A DNA stretch of 64,000 bases. It comes from Spirosoma oryzicola. Lineage in GTDB: Bacteria; Bacteroidota; Bacteroidia; Cytophagales; Spirosomataceae. The stretch is taken from NCBI RefSeq assembly GCF_021233055.1, contig NZ_CP089545.1:62001-126000 (forward strand). The letters run 5' to 3'. How positions within the stretch are numbered: the stretch's first letter is position 1; each line of letters starts with the position of its first letter. Position numbers and translations under genes: made by a program. Below, one piece after another: positions 51,311 through 59,860 of the stretch. The notes under the pieces were generated by a model. It was not told the DNA's origin. It saw only the letters and a list, made by a program, of their open reading frames with translations, and searched no databases.

Positions 51311-52306
51311 ATGTTTTTACGTTTTTTAACGGTTGTTTCTATGTTTTGCCTGACCGGATCGATGGCAACGCAGGCCCAAAACAAACCGCAGCATCAAACT
51401 AAATTTAAGCCCGGTGCCGTCTGGTACGACGACAAAGGCGAGGTCATCAACGCCCACGGTGGAGGACTGCTGTACGACAAAGGCACCTACTACTGGTTTG
51501 GCGAAAGACGCGGCAAATCAGCCTCCGAGGGAGTCAATGTGTATTCGTCGAAAGATCTTTATAATTGGAAAATGGAAGGGCTGGCCCTGGCTAAATCCAC
51601 CGATACGACCAGTGAGATTGCTACCCACGGCCTGATGGAACGCCCCAAGGTGATCTACAACCCCCGCACGAAGCAGTACGTCATGTGGTTTCACCTCGAA
51701 CTGCCGGGTCAGGGTTACAAGGCCGCTCGCGCCGGGGTCGCCGTCAGTAAAAACGTTACCGGTCCGTACACCTACGTAAAAAGTTTTCGTCCCAATGGCC
51801 ATATGTCACGCGACATGACCCTGTACGTTGACGACGATGGTTCGGCTTACGAGATTTATGCCGCCCGCGAAAATTACGATTTGCGCATTGTAAAGCTGAC
51901 CGATGATTACCTGTCTGCCACCACACAAGACACGCTGCTGTTCAGCAATCACCGCGAAGCGCCCGCCGTTTTCAAAAAAGACGGAAAATACTTTTTGATT
52001 ACCAGCGGATGCACGGGCTGGGCGGCCAACCGGGCTAGTCTGCACATGGCCAACTCGCTGTTTGGGCCGTGGCAACCCGTAGGCGATCCAATGAAAGGAC
52101 CGATGGCCGATATCACCTTCGATGGTCAGTCAACGTACATTCAGCCGGTGCAAGGCAAGAAAAATGCGTTCATCTTTATTGCCGACCGCTGGAACCCTAA
52201 AGACCTCAAAGACAGTCGCTACCTGTGGCTTCCCATATCATTTATTGCTAATCAGCCGGTGGTGCAGTGGACCGACGCCTGGACGCTGGACACCTGGAAA
52301 AACTAA
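51311..52306 (+). CDS. Glycoside hydrolase family 43-like enzyme
   Basis: A 331-residue secreted five-bladed propeller enzyme. Signal peptide (MFLRFLTVVSMFCLTGSMATQAQ). The start of the first blade, VWYDDKGEVINAHGGGLLYDKGTYYWFGERRG, resembles the GH43 subfamily that includes exo-beta-1,3-galactanases. Other blades: MERPKVIYNPRTKQYVMWFHLE, DDDGSAYEIYAAREN and ADITFDGQSTYIQPVQG. Subfamily and linkage are guesses; together with GH16 and GH2 it suggests a beta-1,3-linked galactan or glucan target. Confidence 0.8.
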   Translation: MFLRFLTVVSMFCLTGSMATQAQNKPQHQTKFKPGAVWYDDKGEVINAHGGGLLYDKGTYYWFGERRGKSASEGVNVYSSKDLYNWKMEGLALAKSTDTTSEIATHGLMERPKVIYNPRTKQYVMWFHLELPGQGYKAARAGVAVSKNVTGPYTYVKSFRPNGHMSRDMTLYVDDDGSAYEIYAARENYDLRIVKLTDDYLSATTQDTLLFSNHREAPAVFKKDGKYFLITSGCTGWAANRASLHMANSLFGPWQPVGDPMKGPMADITFDGQSTYIQPVQGKKNAFIFIADRWNPKDLKDSRYLWLPISFIANQPVVQWTDAWTLDTWKN

Positions 52307-52364
52307 CCCATGCGTGCCGGAGACTCCTGGTAAAACCATTTGATTGCTGGCGCGTTTAGGAGAA

Positions 52365-53129
52365 ATGCATAGAAAACTACGTTTTCCGAAGGCATTTTTC
52401 GTTGGGCTTTGTACGGTTCTGTTGTGCTTGAGTGGCTTTTCTCTCCGGGCTCAACTGCGGCTTGACCTGGAATCGGGGCTGGTCGTAGGAAGCAACTACA
52501 ACGAGGTCAGGATACCCAATCAGGGTGGTACGCTCGTCAATCTGAATAACAATTTAAGCGCGAAGCCAACAGTTTTTTACCGTGTTCGGCTGGGTTATAC
52601 AATCGCGAATCGTCACACGGTATCGCTTTTGTACGCTCCGCTGACGGTGCGGTACACCGGCGCATTCGGCCAGAATGTCAACTTCAACAACCAACTTTTC
52701 GCGGCCAATCGACCAGCCACCGTTGACTACACATTCAACTCGTATCGGCTGACGTACCGGTATGATTTTGTTGCCAGCAAGCAATGGCAGGTAGGTCTGG
52801 GTTTGACCGCCAAAATTCGGGATGCCAACGTCCGGTTTTCTGACGAGTCAGTCAGCACACACTTCGACAATCTGGGGGTTGTACCGCTCACTAATTTCCG
52901 CGTTGCTTACAAACCCGGTGACCATTGGGGTGTGCTGCTGGAGGGCGATGCGCTGGGTTCACGTTTTGGTCGTGCCGAAGACATCTTTCTGGGCGGTACG
53001 TATTCCCTGAGCCCGGCAATCGGCTTAAAAGCGGGTTACCGGGTCGTAGAAGGGGGCGCAAATGTGGATGAGGTGTACAACTTCACCTGGTTAAATTATG
53101 CCTCTGTTGGATTGCTGATTTCTCTTTAG
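52365..53129 (+). CDS. Outer-membrane beta-barrel protein, unknown
   Basis: A 254-residue protein. ATG 52365 follows an AGGAG ribosome-binding-like sequence (52358-52362), which decides the start over an in-frame TTG at 52344. A basic signal (RKLRFPKAFFVGLCTVLLCLSGFSLRAQ) is followed by barrel-like strands (FYRVRLGYTIANRHTVSLLYAPL, YRLTYRYDFVASKQWQVGLGL) ending NYASVGLLISL. No family recognised. The position after the GH genes suggests it belongs to the polysaccharide locus. Confidence 0.7.
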   Translation: MHRKLRFPKAFFVGLCTVLLCLSGFSLRAQLRLDLESGLVVGSNYNEVRIPNQGGTLVNLNNNLSAKPTVFYRVRLGYTIANRHTVSLLYAPLTVRYTGAFGQNVNFNNQLFAANRPATVDYTFNSYRLTYRYDFVASKQWQVGLGLTAKIRDANVRFSDESVSTHFDNLGVVPLTNFRVAYKPGDHWGVLLEGDALGSRFGRAEDIFLGGTYSLSPAIGLKAGYRVVEGGANVDEVYNFTWLNYASVGLLISL

Positions 53130-53176
53130 AAAGCTATCCAGAAATTTTCAGCAAGTACAAGAAGCAAGTCATTCAA

Positions 53177-53213
53177 TGCTTAGCGATTCGATGAGTTGTC
53201 AAATCGCTAAGCA
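53177..53213. terminator. Hairpin between convergent genes
   Basis: Perfect 12-bp stem TGCTTAGCGATT (53177-53188) and AATCGCTAAGCA (53202-53213) with a 13-base loop, 47 bases after the plus-strand stop and 18 bases before the minus-strand GH2 stop. Confidence 0.65.
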
Positions 53214-53230
53214 CTGATCTAGAGTGGTTC

Positions 53231-55168
53231 CTACTCTTTTTTGGAAGCTAACGTATTACCCGCTTGTATGACCGCCTGATTTACCTGACGGATGCGGTCT
53301 ACCTCCATTTTCTCGACCTCGCGGTCATACGTGAGCAGGCCGTTCACCTCGTGTTCAACATCCGTCGTTTGGGTGTAAATCGCAACACTCAGCCCCCGAT
53401 AGCGCATCAGTTGCTCCACCTGATCCAGTAAGAAAATGTACCGGTAGGTTAGCGCGGATTTCGTTGGTTCATAGGCGTACGCGTTATTTTCAACCGGCCA
53501 CATATGCCCGCGAACAAACAAGCCAACCCCGCCAAATTCGCCGAGTGACGCTGCTCGCTGGCTATCTGGCTCCGAAGCTTTCGTGGGACCAACGTAAATA
53601 TGGGTGTCTACAAAATCGCCGTTTTTTGGATCTCCATACGCTTTTTGGTACGATGGATTGTTGTTAAAACCCGAATTGCCGTTGACCAGCCGTGAAGGAT
53701 CATAGCGTTTAACCCAATCCGTAATATTTTTCACGTCAAACGCGCCCCAGTTTTCATTGAAGGGTACCCAGGCAATCACGGACGGGGAGTTGTAATGAGC
53801 GTCGATAATTGCTTTAAGCTCGCTGCGGAACGTGGCCCGTGTTTTCAGTGTATCTTCGTCGGGGTACCAGATTGCAGGCATATCCTGCCAAACCAGCAAT
53901 CCCAGCTTATCGGCCCAGTAGTAAAACCGTTGAGGCTCGGTTTTCATGTGCTTGCGAATCAGGTTGTAACCCGCTTTTTTCGTAAACTCAATATCTGATT
54001 TTAACGCATCCTCCGTGGGCGCGGTCAGGATACCGTCGGGCCAGTAGCCTTGGTCAAGTAAGCCAAGCTGCATAACGAACTTTCCGTTCAACAAGGGACG
54101 CACAACGCCATCAACCTTGCCAAGGGCTACGTCCCGCATGCCAAAATAGCTCATCACTTCATCCTGCGCTCCCCCATTCCCCGACTTCAACGTAATTTTC
54201 AGATCATACAGAAAAGGCGAGTCCGGCGACCAGACTTTTGGGCTCGCTATTGGTAGGTAGAAATCGGTCCCCGAATTTCCATCGGCTTTGGTAACCTCTT
54301 TTTTTCCGTCCAGAACAAGCGCTGACACCTTAGCTTCGGAGCTGGTGTTTACCTCAATCTTCAGTCGCTTGCCTGCCAGATCAGGCAGAATACGGATGTT
54401 TTTGACGTACACGTCAGCAACAGGTTCAAGCCACACCGTCTGCCAGATACCGGATGTAAAAGTGTAATCACCACGCGGGCCGTTTTTGCCGGAAGGCGTG
54501 CGCCCATCGTTCGAATCGTAAGCAGCCACAACAATACTGTTTTCGCCGGGTTTCAGTAGGGCTGTGATGTTGAACGAAAACGCATCGTAACCACCCGAAT
54601 GGCTGCCCGCTTTTTGGCCGTTTACAAAAACAGTTGCCTTGTGATCGACGGCCCCGAAGTGAAGAATGACCTGGCGGCCTTTCCAACTGGCAGGAAGTGT
54701 AAACGGACGTTGATACCACATGTTGATTTCCTGCTTCCGCTTGATGCCCGACAGGACCGATTCCGGACAATAAGGGACCCGGATCGTTGCGGAGCGGGCC
54801 GGAAACGTCATGACCGCTGCGGGATTCTCGGCGGATGCGACGTTCTTTCCACCCTGGTAGTTCCAGTTTCCGTTCAGGCAAAGCCATTCATTGCGTTGAA
54901 GCTGCGGACGTGGGTATTCGCTGAGCGGTATCGGAGCAGTCATAGCCGCTTTCGTCCAGCGAGTCGGCAATTCCGCTTCCTGCGCCCTGGCTGGTTGCGA
55001 GAAAGCTCTAGTGATAGCTGTAAATAAGGCCAGCGAAACCCAGCCAACGTGCTTTAGAATTCCTATATGACCTGAGCGTTTAAGCGAAAAGAACCTTACG
55101 GCTTGTTTGTTGTTCGTTATGTATCCTAGCTGTTCAGCAGCAATATTACTCATCGTATTCTTGACCAT
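53231..55168 (-). CDS. Glycoside hydrolase family 2 enzyme
   Basis: A 645-residue secreted or periplasmic enzyme. GH2 layout: N-terminal sugar-binding sandwich (about 85-245, [40 protein letters not shown]), Ig-like middle domain (about 250-350), and a TIM barrel (about 355-645). The acid/base is Glu472 in PFNENWGAF, and the nucleophile is probably Glu544 in SLGEFGG, so catalytic residues are present. The family includes beta-galactosidases, beta-glucuronidases and beta-mannosidases; which one cannot be told. The N-terminus has an unusually long polar stretch before the hydrophobic segment (about 40-58), so the real start may differ. It faces the main polysaccharide operon. Confidence 0.88.
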   Translation of the reverse strand: MVKNTMSNIAAEQLGYITNNKQAVRFFSLKRSGHIGILKHVGWVSLALFTAITRAFSQPARAQEAELPTRWTKAAMTAPIPLSEYPRPQLQRNEWLCLNGNWNYQGGKNVASAENPAAVMTFPARSATIRVPYCPESVLSGIKRKQEINMWYQRPFTLPASWKGRQVILHFGAVDHKATVFVNGQKAGSHSGGYDAFSFNITALLKPGENSIVVAAYDSNDGRTPSGKNGPRGDYTFTSGIWQTVWLEPVADVYVKNIRILPDLAGKRLKIEVNTSSEAKVSALVLDGKKEVTKADGNSGTDFYLPIASPKVWSPDSPFLYDLKITLKSGNGGAQDEVMSYFGMRDVALGKVDGVVRPLLNGKFVMQLGLLDQGYWPDGILTAPTEDALKSDIEFTKKAGYNLIRKHMKTEPQRFYYWADKLGLLVWQDMPAIWYPDEDTLKTRATFRSELKAIIDAHYNSPSVIAWVPFNENWGAFDVKNITDWVKRYDPSRLVNGNSGFNNNPSYQKAYGDPKNGDFVDTHIYVGPTKASEPDSQRAASLGEFGGVGLFVRGHMWPVENNAYAYEPTKSALTYRYIFLLDQVEQLMRYRGLSVAIYTQTTDVEHEVNGLLTYDREVEKMEVDRIRQVNQAVIQAGNTLASKKE

Positions 55169-55378
55169 TTTTTCTTAAAAATGCTTTTCGGAGAAGCATC
55201 ACTAAAGCGAGATTGGTATGTTCAATAGAGGAAACTTACAGTAGGAGGTGTTTAATCGTACATTCTACTTAGATTCAAGACTACTAATCGTGTTGAGAAC
55301 AATGAAGCTTAGGATAGGCTACTAAATAAAGTTGCTCGTTCGTCTGTTTTAATCCACAGTTGGCTTTTCCAAATCAAT

Positions 55379-56440
55379 ATGAAGTGTGTTGTTGCTCTGG
55401 TACTAATTGGTTTACTGAGTACGGCTTGTCAGCAAAAGACAAAAACAGAAACCAGCGAACCACCCATTGCTGTGCTGGCCCAGCCCGCTTACCGGCTCGG
55501 TGACACCCTTTCCATCCAGTTGAGTACAGCACTTAGTCAGGTAAGCGTCCAGTGGGATAACCTCCAGGCCATACCGGACCAGCCCATCGACAATAGTCTG
55601 AATCTTAGCTCAAAAGGCAAGACAATTGGTCTGCATCAACTCATTGTCAACGGAACAACCGCAGCTAAAGAACCCGTTCATGATACGTTAACCGTTGAAC
55701 TGTGGTCCAATATCAAGCCACAGCGGCTAACGTATTCCGTCCTACAAACCTACCCGCATCAGGCCAGCAGCTTTACCCAGGGGCTTGCGTTTTATAAGGG
55801 AGTTCTGTACGAAGGAACGGGTCTGAATGGTCAGTCCAAACTGATGAAAATAGACGTAAAGACGGGGTCAATACTTCAATCCGTTCTGTTACCCGAAGAG
55901 TATTTTGGCGAAGGCATCACCGTCGTTAATGACCGCATCTACCAGCTGACCTGGACTTCGGGGCGCTGTTTTCGCTACACAATGGACATGACCTTGGAAA
56001 AAACCTTCACCTACCACACGCAGGGCTGGGGAATCACACACCGGGACACAACGCTTATTGTCAGTGATGGCTCCAATCGATTGAGTTTGTATTCTCTTGA
56101 CTTTCAAAAGACCGGAGAACTCGTCGTATACGATGACAAAGGGCCGGTCATGAATCTTAACGAGTTGGAATATGTCAACGGCTACATCTTGGCTAATGTC
56201 TGGAAAACAAACCGCATCGTACTAATTGATCCGGTATCTGGAAAGGTTATCGGTGAATTAAACATAGACCCTACACTTCCCAAAGGAATCGATACAAAAG
56301 AGAATGTGCTAAACGGGATCGCCCATCGGGGAACAGAAAACGCTTTGTTTATCACGGGCAAGAACTGGCCGTCGCTGTTCAGGATTCAGGTCAATGGCCT
56401 GCTTCAGACAAAGCCCCCCGTGGCCCTGGCTCGTCGCTGA
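55379..56440 (+). CDS. Glutaminyl-peptide cyclotransferase, plant/bacterial type, lipoprotein
   Basis: A 353-residue lipoprotein (lipobox STAC, Cys17). A short N-terminal Ig-like part (30-115) precedes a five-bladed propeller of the glutamine cyclotransferase family (PF05096): YPHQASSFTQGLAFYKGVLYEGTGLNGQSKL, YFGEGITVVNDRIYQLTW, WGITHRDTTLIVSDGSNRL, LNELEYVNGYILANVWKTNRI and LNGIAHRGTENALFITGKNW. It converts N-terminal Gln of exported proteins into pyroglutamate, a frequent step in Bacteroidota lipoprotein and periplasmic protein maturation. It stands alone. Confidence 0.92.
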   Translation: MKCVVALVLIGLLSTACQQKTKTETSEPPIAVLAQPAYRLGDTLSIQLSTALSQVSVQWDNLQAIPDQPIDNSLNLSSKGKTIGLHQLIVNGTTAAKEPVHDTLTVELWSNIKPQRLTYSVLQTYPHQASSFTQGLAFYKGVLYEGTGLNGQSKLMKIDVKTGSILQSVLLPEEYFGEGITVVNDRIYQLTWTSGRCFRYTMDMTLEKTFTYHTQGWGITHRDTTLIVSDGSNRLSLYSLDFQKTGELVVYDDKGPVMNLNELEYVNGYILANVWKTNRIVLIDPVSGKVIGELNIDPTLPKGIDTKENVLNGIAHRGTENALFITGKNWPSLFRIQVNGLLQTKPPVALARR

Positions 56441-56606
56441 CATCAAGATATTTGCGGGTGTATACTTAGCATATAAGGCCGTTGAAAGCGAATCGTAACA
56501 ACGCCCGTACGTCGCGCTTCCAGCCGAACCCTCCTGACCTTTTGGTAATAAATTCACTAAGAAAGAGCTGACTTTTCGTGAACAGGTAGACTGTAACAGA
56601 CAGTAT

Positions 56607-56664
56607 TAGTTGTAACAAATCACACGCCTAACATTTGTTACAACTAGTCCACAACGTAAATTTG
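56607..56664 (+). promoter_or_regulatory. Promoter overlapping a 40-bp palindrome, candidate repressor operator
   Basis: TAGTTGTAACAAAT (56607-56620) and ATTTGTTACAACTA (56633-56646) are perfect reverse complements around a 12-base spacer. The right arm contains TTTG (56634-56637); after 19 bases comes TAAATTTG (56657-56664), a full match to the Bacteroidota -33/-7 pair TTTG-N19-TAnnTTTG. A third TGTAACA half-site lies at 56592-56598. The GTG start is only five bases past the -7 box, so the mRNA may be leaderless. Confidence 0.65.
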
Positions 56665-56668
56665 ATCT

Positions 56669-57055
56669 GTGAATAGACGCCTAACCCCCGACGATCTTCA
56701 GACCAGCCCCTACAAGGAATTGATTCAATCACTGGCTTTTCAGTGGGTACGCGCCGAGCTACCCGCCCAGGACCTGGCTTACGAGGATTACCTTCGCAAC
56801 ATCAGCACCTTATTACTAACCACACAAAATCCTGATCGAACCGCGTCAATCGTTCGGGCCGTTCTTGACCAGGCAACCGCTCTCCAAAAAACGTCGGTAT
56901 GGGTCGAGGAAGAACTCAAATTTGAGGGCATGATTGAGGGAGCCGACCGAGCCGATTTCCTCCGATTCGACCTTCAACAAGCCGCCCGGATCAACGATGC
57001 GCTACTGGACCGGTACAATGAACGCATAAACCGCTTTGGCAACAAAGACGAGTAA
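56669..57055 (+). CDS. Unknown cytoplasmic protein behind palindromic promoter
   Basis: A 128-residue acidic helical protein. GTG 56669 is the only possible start in this frame before a stop at 56663-56665. No signal, no membrane helix. Visible: LAFQWVRAELPAQDLAYEDYLRN, LLLTTQNPDRTASIVRAVLDQ, FDLQQAARINDALLDRYNERI. I recognise no family. The strong promoter palindrome implies tight control. A gene for an Imm-5-like protein lies 101 bases downstream on the same strand. Confidence 0.6.
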   Translation: MNRRLTPDDLQTSPYKELIQSLAFQWVRAELPAQDLAYEDYLRNISTLLLTTQNPDRTASIVRAVLDQATALQKTSVWVEEELKFEGMIEGADRADFLRFDLQQAARINDALLDRYNERINRFGNKDE

Positions 57056-57156
57056 GCTTTAGGGTATTTACTGCGTTGTATTATGAAGTAAATAAAGTCG
57101 TGACGCCCGCTTTTCAGGTTATCGATTGTCATTTACTTGCGAACCAACCCTAGCCA

Positions 57157-57672
57157 ATGATCTTACCGAAAGAAAGAGACCCAAGGTTTATAACTCTAAG
57201 ACGGGGTGGGTCGTTAACCGATTCAACGCATCATTCACTGGCCGAATGGGCTGCTACCTGTGCGGAACATGTTCTCTATCTGTTTGAGCAAGCGAATCCG
57301 GATGATAAGCGACCCAGACAAGCTATTGAGTTGACGCGGGCATGGATTAACGGGGAGATACCCATGAAACAAGCCCATCAAGCCGCTTTCGCGGCCAACG
57401 CTGCGGCAAAAGGACTGCCCGATTCGGCCCGGTTTGCGGCTCTGGCAGCCGGACAAGCCGTGGCGGTAGCGCACGTGGCGGCCCATGAGTTGGGTGCCGC
57501 TGCCTACGCCATCAAAGCGGTAAGAGCGTCGGTTGACGAGCAGGAGAAAGAAGAAACAGGACGCCGAGAATGTCAGTGGCAGCGGGATCAGCTTAGCGAT
57601 ACCATTCGTGAGCTTGTTCTGGATGACCAATCCCAGAGAAATCACCTGTGCTGGTCTGTCTTCAATTGCTAA
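57157..57672 (+). CDS. Imm-5-like putative immunity protein
   Basis: A 171-residue Ala-rich helical protein. The opening LPKERDPRFITLRRGGSLTDSTHHSLAEWAATCAEHVLYLFE and the middle DDKRPRQAIELTRAWINGEI and KQAHQAAFAANAAAKGLPDSARFAALAAGQAVAVAHVAAHELGAAAYA match the family called putative immunity protein (Imm-5-like). The name comes from association with polymorphic toxins, but many members occur alone, as here: no toxin gene is visible within several kilobases. Real function unknown. Confidence 0.8.
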   Translation: MILPKERDPRFITLRRGGSLTDSTHHSLAEWAATCAEHVLYLFEQANPDDKRPRQAIELTRAWINGEIPMKQAHQAAFAANAAAKGLPDSARFAALAAGQAVAVAHVAAHELGAAAYAIKAVRASVDEQEKEETGRRECQWQRDQLSDTIRELVLDDQSQRNHLCWSVFNC

Positions 57673-57786
57673 ATTGATTGAATGAGCCCTGACATGTGCG
57701 GCTGGTGGAAATAAAGTTGAAACCCCTGACATAAGGCTGTCATTGCGCGGTGGTTAGTTTGTGTCGTCATCAAAACGATCAGCAAC

Positions 57787-58332
57787 ATGAACGATAACCA
57801 AGCGCCAAGAATCAAACCGGTGCCTGACCAATACACCGCAGTAACGCCCTGGATTATTTCTCCTTCTTCGGCAGGCCTAATTGGTTTTTTGACGGCAGCC
57901 TTTGATGCCCAGGAAGTTCCGAATAGCCGAATAACAAACGAAGACGGTATTATCATCCACGCTGTAGTGAAGATAGGCGACGCGATGATTCTGCTTTTTG
58001 ACTCAAGGGAAGGTTGGCCGCCAAGTCCCAGTTATCTAAACCTGTACGTTGAAGACATTGCGAGCACCGCTCAGAAAGCTCAGGAGTTAGGAGCTGTTTT
58101 GGTTACCAACAGTACCGAGTTGTGGTTTGGCGAAAAAGTTTGCCGGCTACTAGACCCCTTTGGCAACCTCTGGTGGCTAAACCAACGTGTTGAGGCCGTA
58201 GATTTTACGGACCCCAGGATTTGCCAACGAGCCTCGACCGACGAAGCGATAGCGGGGATTGCCTACATTCAAAAATCGTTGAACGAAGCGATGCTCCGGC
58301 AAAAAGAGTTTTTTGCAAACAGTGGTGAATAG
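57787..58332 (+). CDS. VOC-superfamily (glyoxalase/bleomycin-resistance-like) protein
   Basis: A 181-residue cytoplasmic protein. Two betaalphabetabetabeta half-domains: residues 17-75 (AVTPWIISPSSAGLIGFLTAAFDAQE, IIIHAVVKIGDAMILLFD) and 80-140 (YLNLYVEDIASTAQKAQELGAVLV, RLLDPFGNLWWLNQRVE). The PhnB-like RLLDPFGNLWWL motif is present. A C-terminal tail of about 40 residues follows. Members bind metals and handle small carbonyl or drug substrates; no specific activity can be assigned. Confidence 0.82.
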   Translation: MNDNQAPRIKPVPDQYTAVTPWIISPSSAGLIGFLTAAFDAQEVPNSRITNEDGIIIHAVVKIGDAMILLFDSREGWPPSPSYLNLYVEDIASTAQKAQELGAVLVTNSTELWFGEKVCRLLDPFGNLWWLNQRVEAVDFTDPRICQRASTDEAIAGIAYIQKSLNEAMLRQKEFFANSGE

Positions 58333-58397
58333 ACTAGAGTAGTACCGATAAAGCACACCTACGCGTTCAAAACAAAGTAAGCCAAAATGGATGTTTT

Positions 58398-58479
58398 TGT
58401 CATCCCGACGCCAGGAGGGATCTTCGAGAGTAGGTGTCGTGTGCCCTTTCCGAAGATCCCTCCTGGCGTCGGGATGACA
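58398..58479. repeat. Dispersed palindromic repeat, family A, copy 3 (perfect)
   Basis: Arms 58398-58426 and 58451-58479 are exact reverse complements over 29 bp, starting TGTCATCCCGACGCCAGGAG, with a 24-base spacer. This is the least degraded copy in the window; copies 1 and 2 share the first ten or so bases of each end. It lies 65 bases after the VOC gene stop. Confidence 0.9.
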
Positions 58480-58618
58480 GAAATGGCATTGTTTCAGACG
58501 CCCTTCAAGCGATTGATTCTTTCGTCAGGAGAATAAAAAGATGTCAAAACATAATAGTAGACTAACAGCCCGCCATTTTTTAGTGTGAAGCTTTGTATCG
58601 AACGACTATGGCTCCAGT
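58480..58618. other. Gene-free gap before the minus-strand AraC gene
   Basis: No gene or clear signal seen between the repeat and the AraC stop codon. Confidence 0.3.
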
Positions 58619-59614
58619 TCACGTCAGCTTAGCCAGGACAGCACTGGGCAGTAGACCATAATATCGCTTGAAGACCGCGGTAAAATGAGCCGGGCTTTTG
58701 TAGCCTATGTTGTAGGAGATTTCGCCGATAGTTTTTTCTCCTTCCAGCAACCAGCGGTGCGCATCTTCCATGCGTCGTTGGGTGATATAGCTCAGGATCG
58801 TCGTACCAACTTGTTCTTTAAAGCCTCGTTTTAGTTTAAACTCGTTCAGCCCGACCAGTTTAGCCAGTTCAATAATTGTTGGTGGAGCAACGTAATGAGC
58901 ATCCAGCAACTCACGAGCCTCGTGTATCTTACGATAATCCGCTTTATTGAAAAAGGGAATAGCTTCCTCCCGCGTCTGCATTTGCTCTAGCTGGAGCATC
59001 AACAGTTCGGTTACCTTAGATTCCAGATATAATCGCTTTAATGAACCCGTTCGCTGACAGCCGCGCATATCCCGAAGCACGGAAGCGATGGCAGGGGTGA
59101 TGGGCAAGTTTGTTTGAAAACTGCACGTGGTCTTTTGTTTGTCCAACTGCAAGGCAAACTGTCGGTGCAGATCACTGTCGGCGGGCAACAGCCGGAAATA
59201 CGTTTCTTTCGGAATGATGACAACGCTGTAGTCGAGGGGATGATCGGAAGCCAAAAATTCATAAACGCTTTTAGACCGGGGAAAATAGCAGATATTATGC
59301 TGCCCGGTTGAAAAGGCGTGGCGGGTAGCCTGCCCAATCGTTTGAAACCGACTACTTCCCTTTAACGCAAACGATAATTCCACAACGTCCTCCTCAACTT
59401 CCTTGCTCAATTGTACCGTATGCGTAAGCTGTAACTGGCAATGAGCCATCATAAAGCTTCCCGTTGTGATCTGAGTAGCGGTGATGGTCCCCACCTGATT
59501 ATGCTGCGATATAACCTGCTCTTCCCGAAAGAATTCCTTGTAACGATTCTGTTTTAACAACTCGCCCCTGTACAGGAGTATGTCCGAGCCATTAAGTTTT
59601 AGCATTATTTCCAT
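58619..59614 (-). CDS. AraC-family regulator, PchR-like
   Basis: A 331-residue regulator. A ligand-binding N-terminal domain (about 40-200) precedes an AraC HTH pair at about 230-330: IIELAKLVGLNEFKLKRGFKEQVG, TTILSYITQRRMEDAHRWLLEG, and IGEISYNIGYKSPAHFTAVFKRYYGLLPS. The LNEFKLKRGFKEQVGTT part is the hallmark of PchR-type regulators that sense ferric siderophores and activate their receptor gene. It is divergent from the TonB receptor at 59861, fitting that role. Confidence 0.88.
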   Translation of the reverse strand: MEIMLKLNGSDILLYRGELLKQNRYKEFFREEQVISQHNQVGTITATQITTGSFMMAHCQLQLTHTVQLSKEVEEDVVELSFALKGSSRFQTIGQATRHAFSTGQHNICYFPRSKSVYEFLASDHPLDYSVVIIPKETYFRLLPADSDLHRQFALQLDKQKTTCSFQTNLPITPAIASVLRDMRGCQRTGSLKRLYLESKVTELLMLQLEQMQTREEAIPFFNKADYRKIHEARELLDAHYVAPPTIIELAKLVGLNEFKLKRGFKEQVGTTILSYITQRRMEDAHRWLLEGEKTIGEISYNIGYKSPAHFTAVFKRYYGLLPSAVLAKLT

Positions 59615-59860
59615 AAAAGCCCGATTCTGTTAGATATAATCCCGATCCCGGTATTCACGCCATTCATTCAGGGCGCAATTTTGCATTAAATTTTAATTAA
59701 TCTAAATAAAAACAAAGTGTACGATTTTACTCGATTTGACCGATCTAGGAGCTGGTCTTTACTCGCCAGGCTCGGTTACAGCACGTAATCAAGTGGTTCC
59801 ATTTACATACTCCGATGAGCGTCGGGATTGACGCCCACAACTTTAGATTAGTAAATCGCA
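59615..59860. promoter_or_regulatory. Divergent promoter region between PchR-like gene and TonB receptor
   Basis: Gene-free. Contains an A/T tract with TTAATTAATCTAAATAAA (59692-59709) and TTTAGATTA at 59843-59851. TTTAGA also occurs in the palindrome ahead of the other TonB receptor (5729-5734). A regulator site is likely here, but its limits cannot be fixed. Confidence 0.35.
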
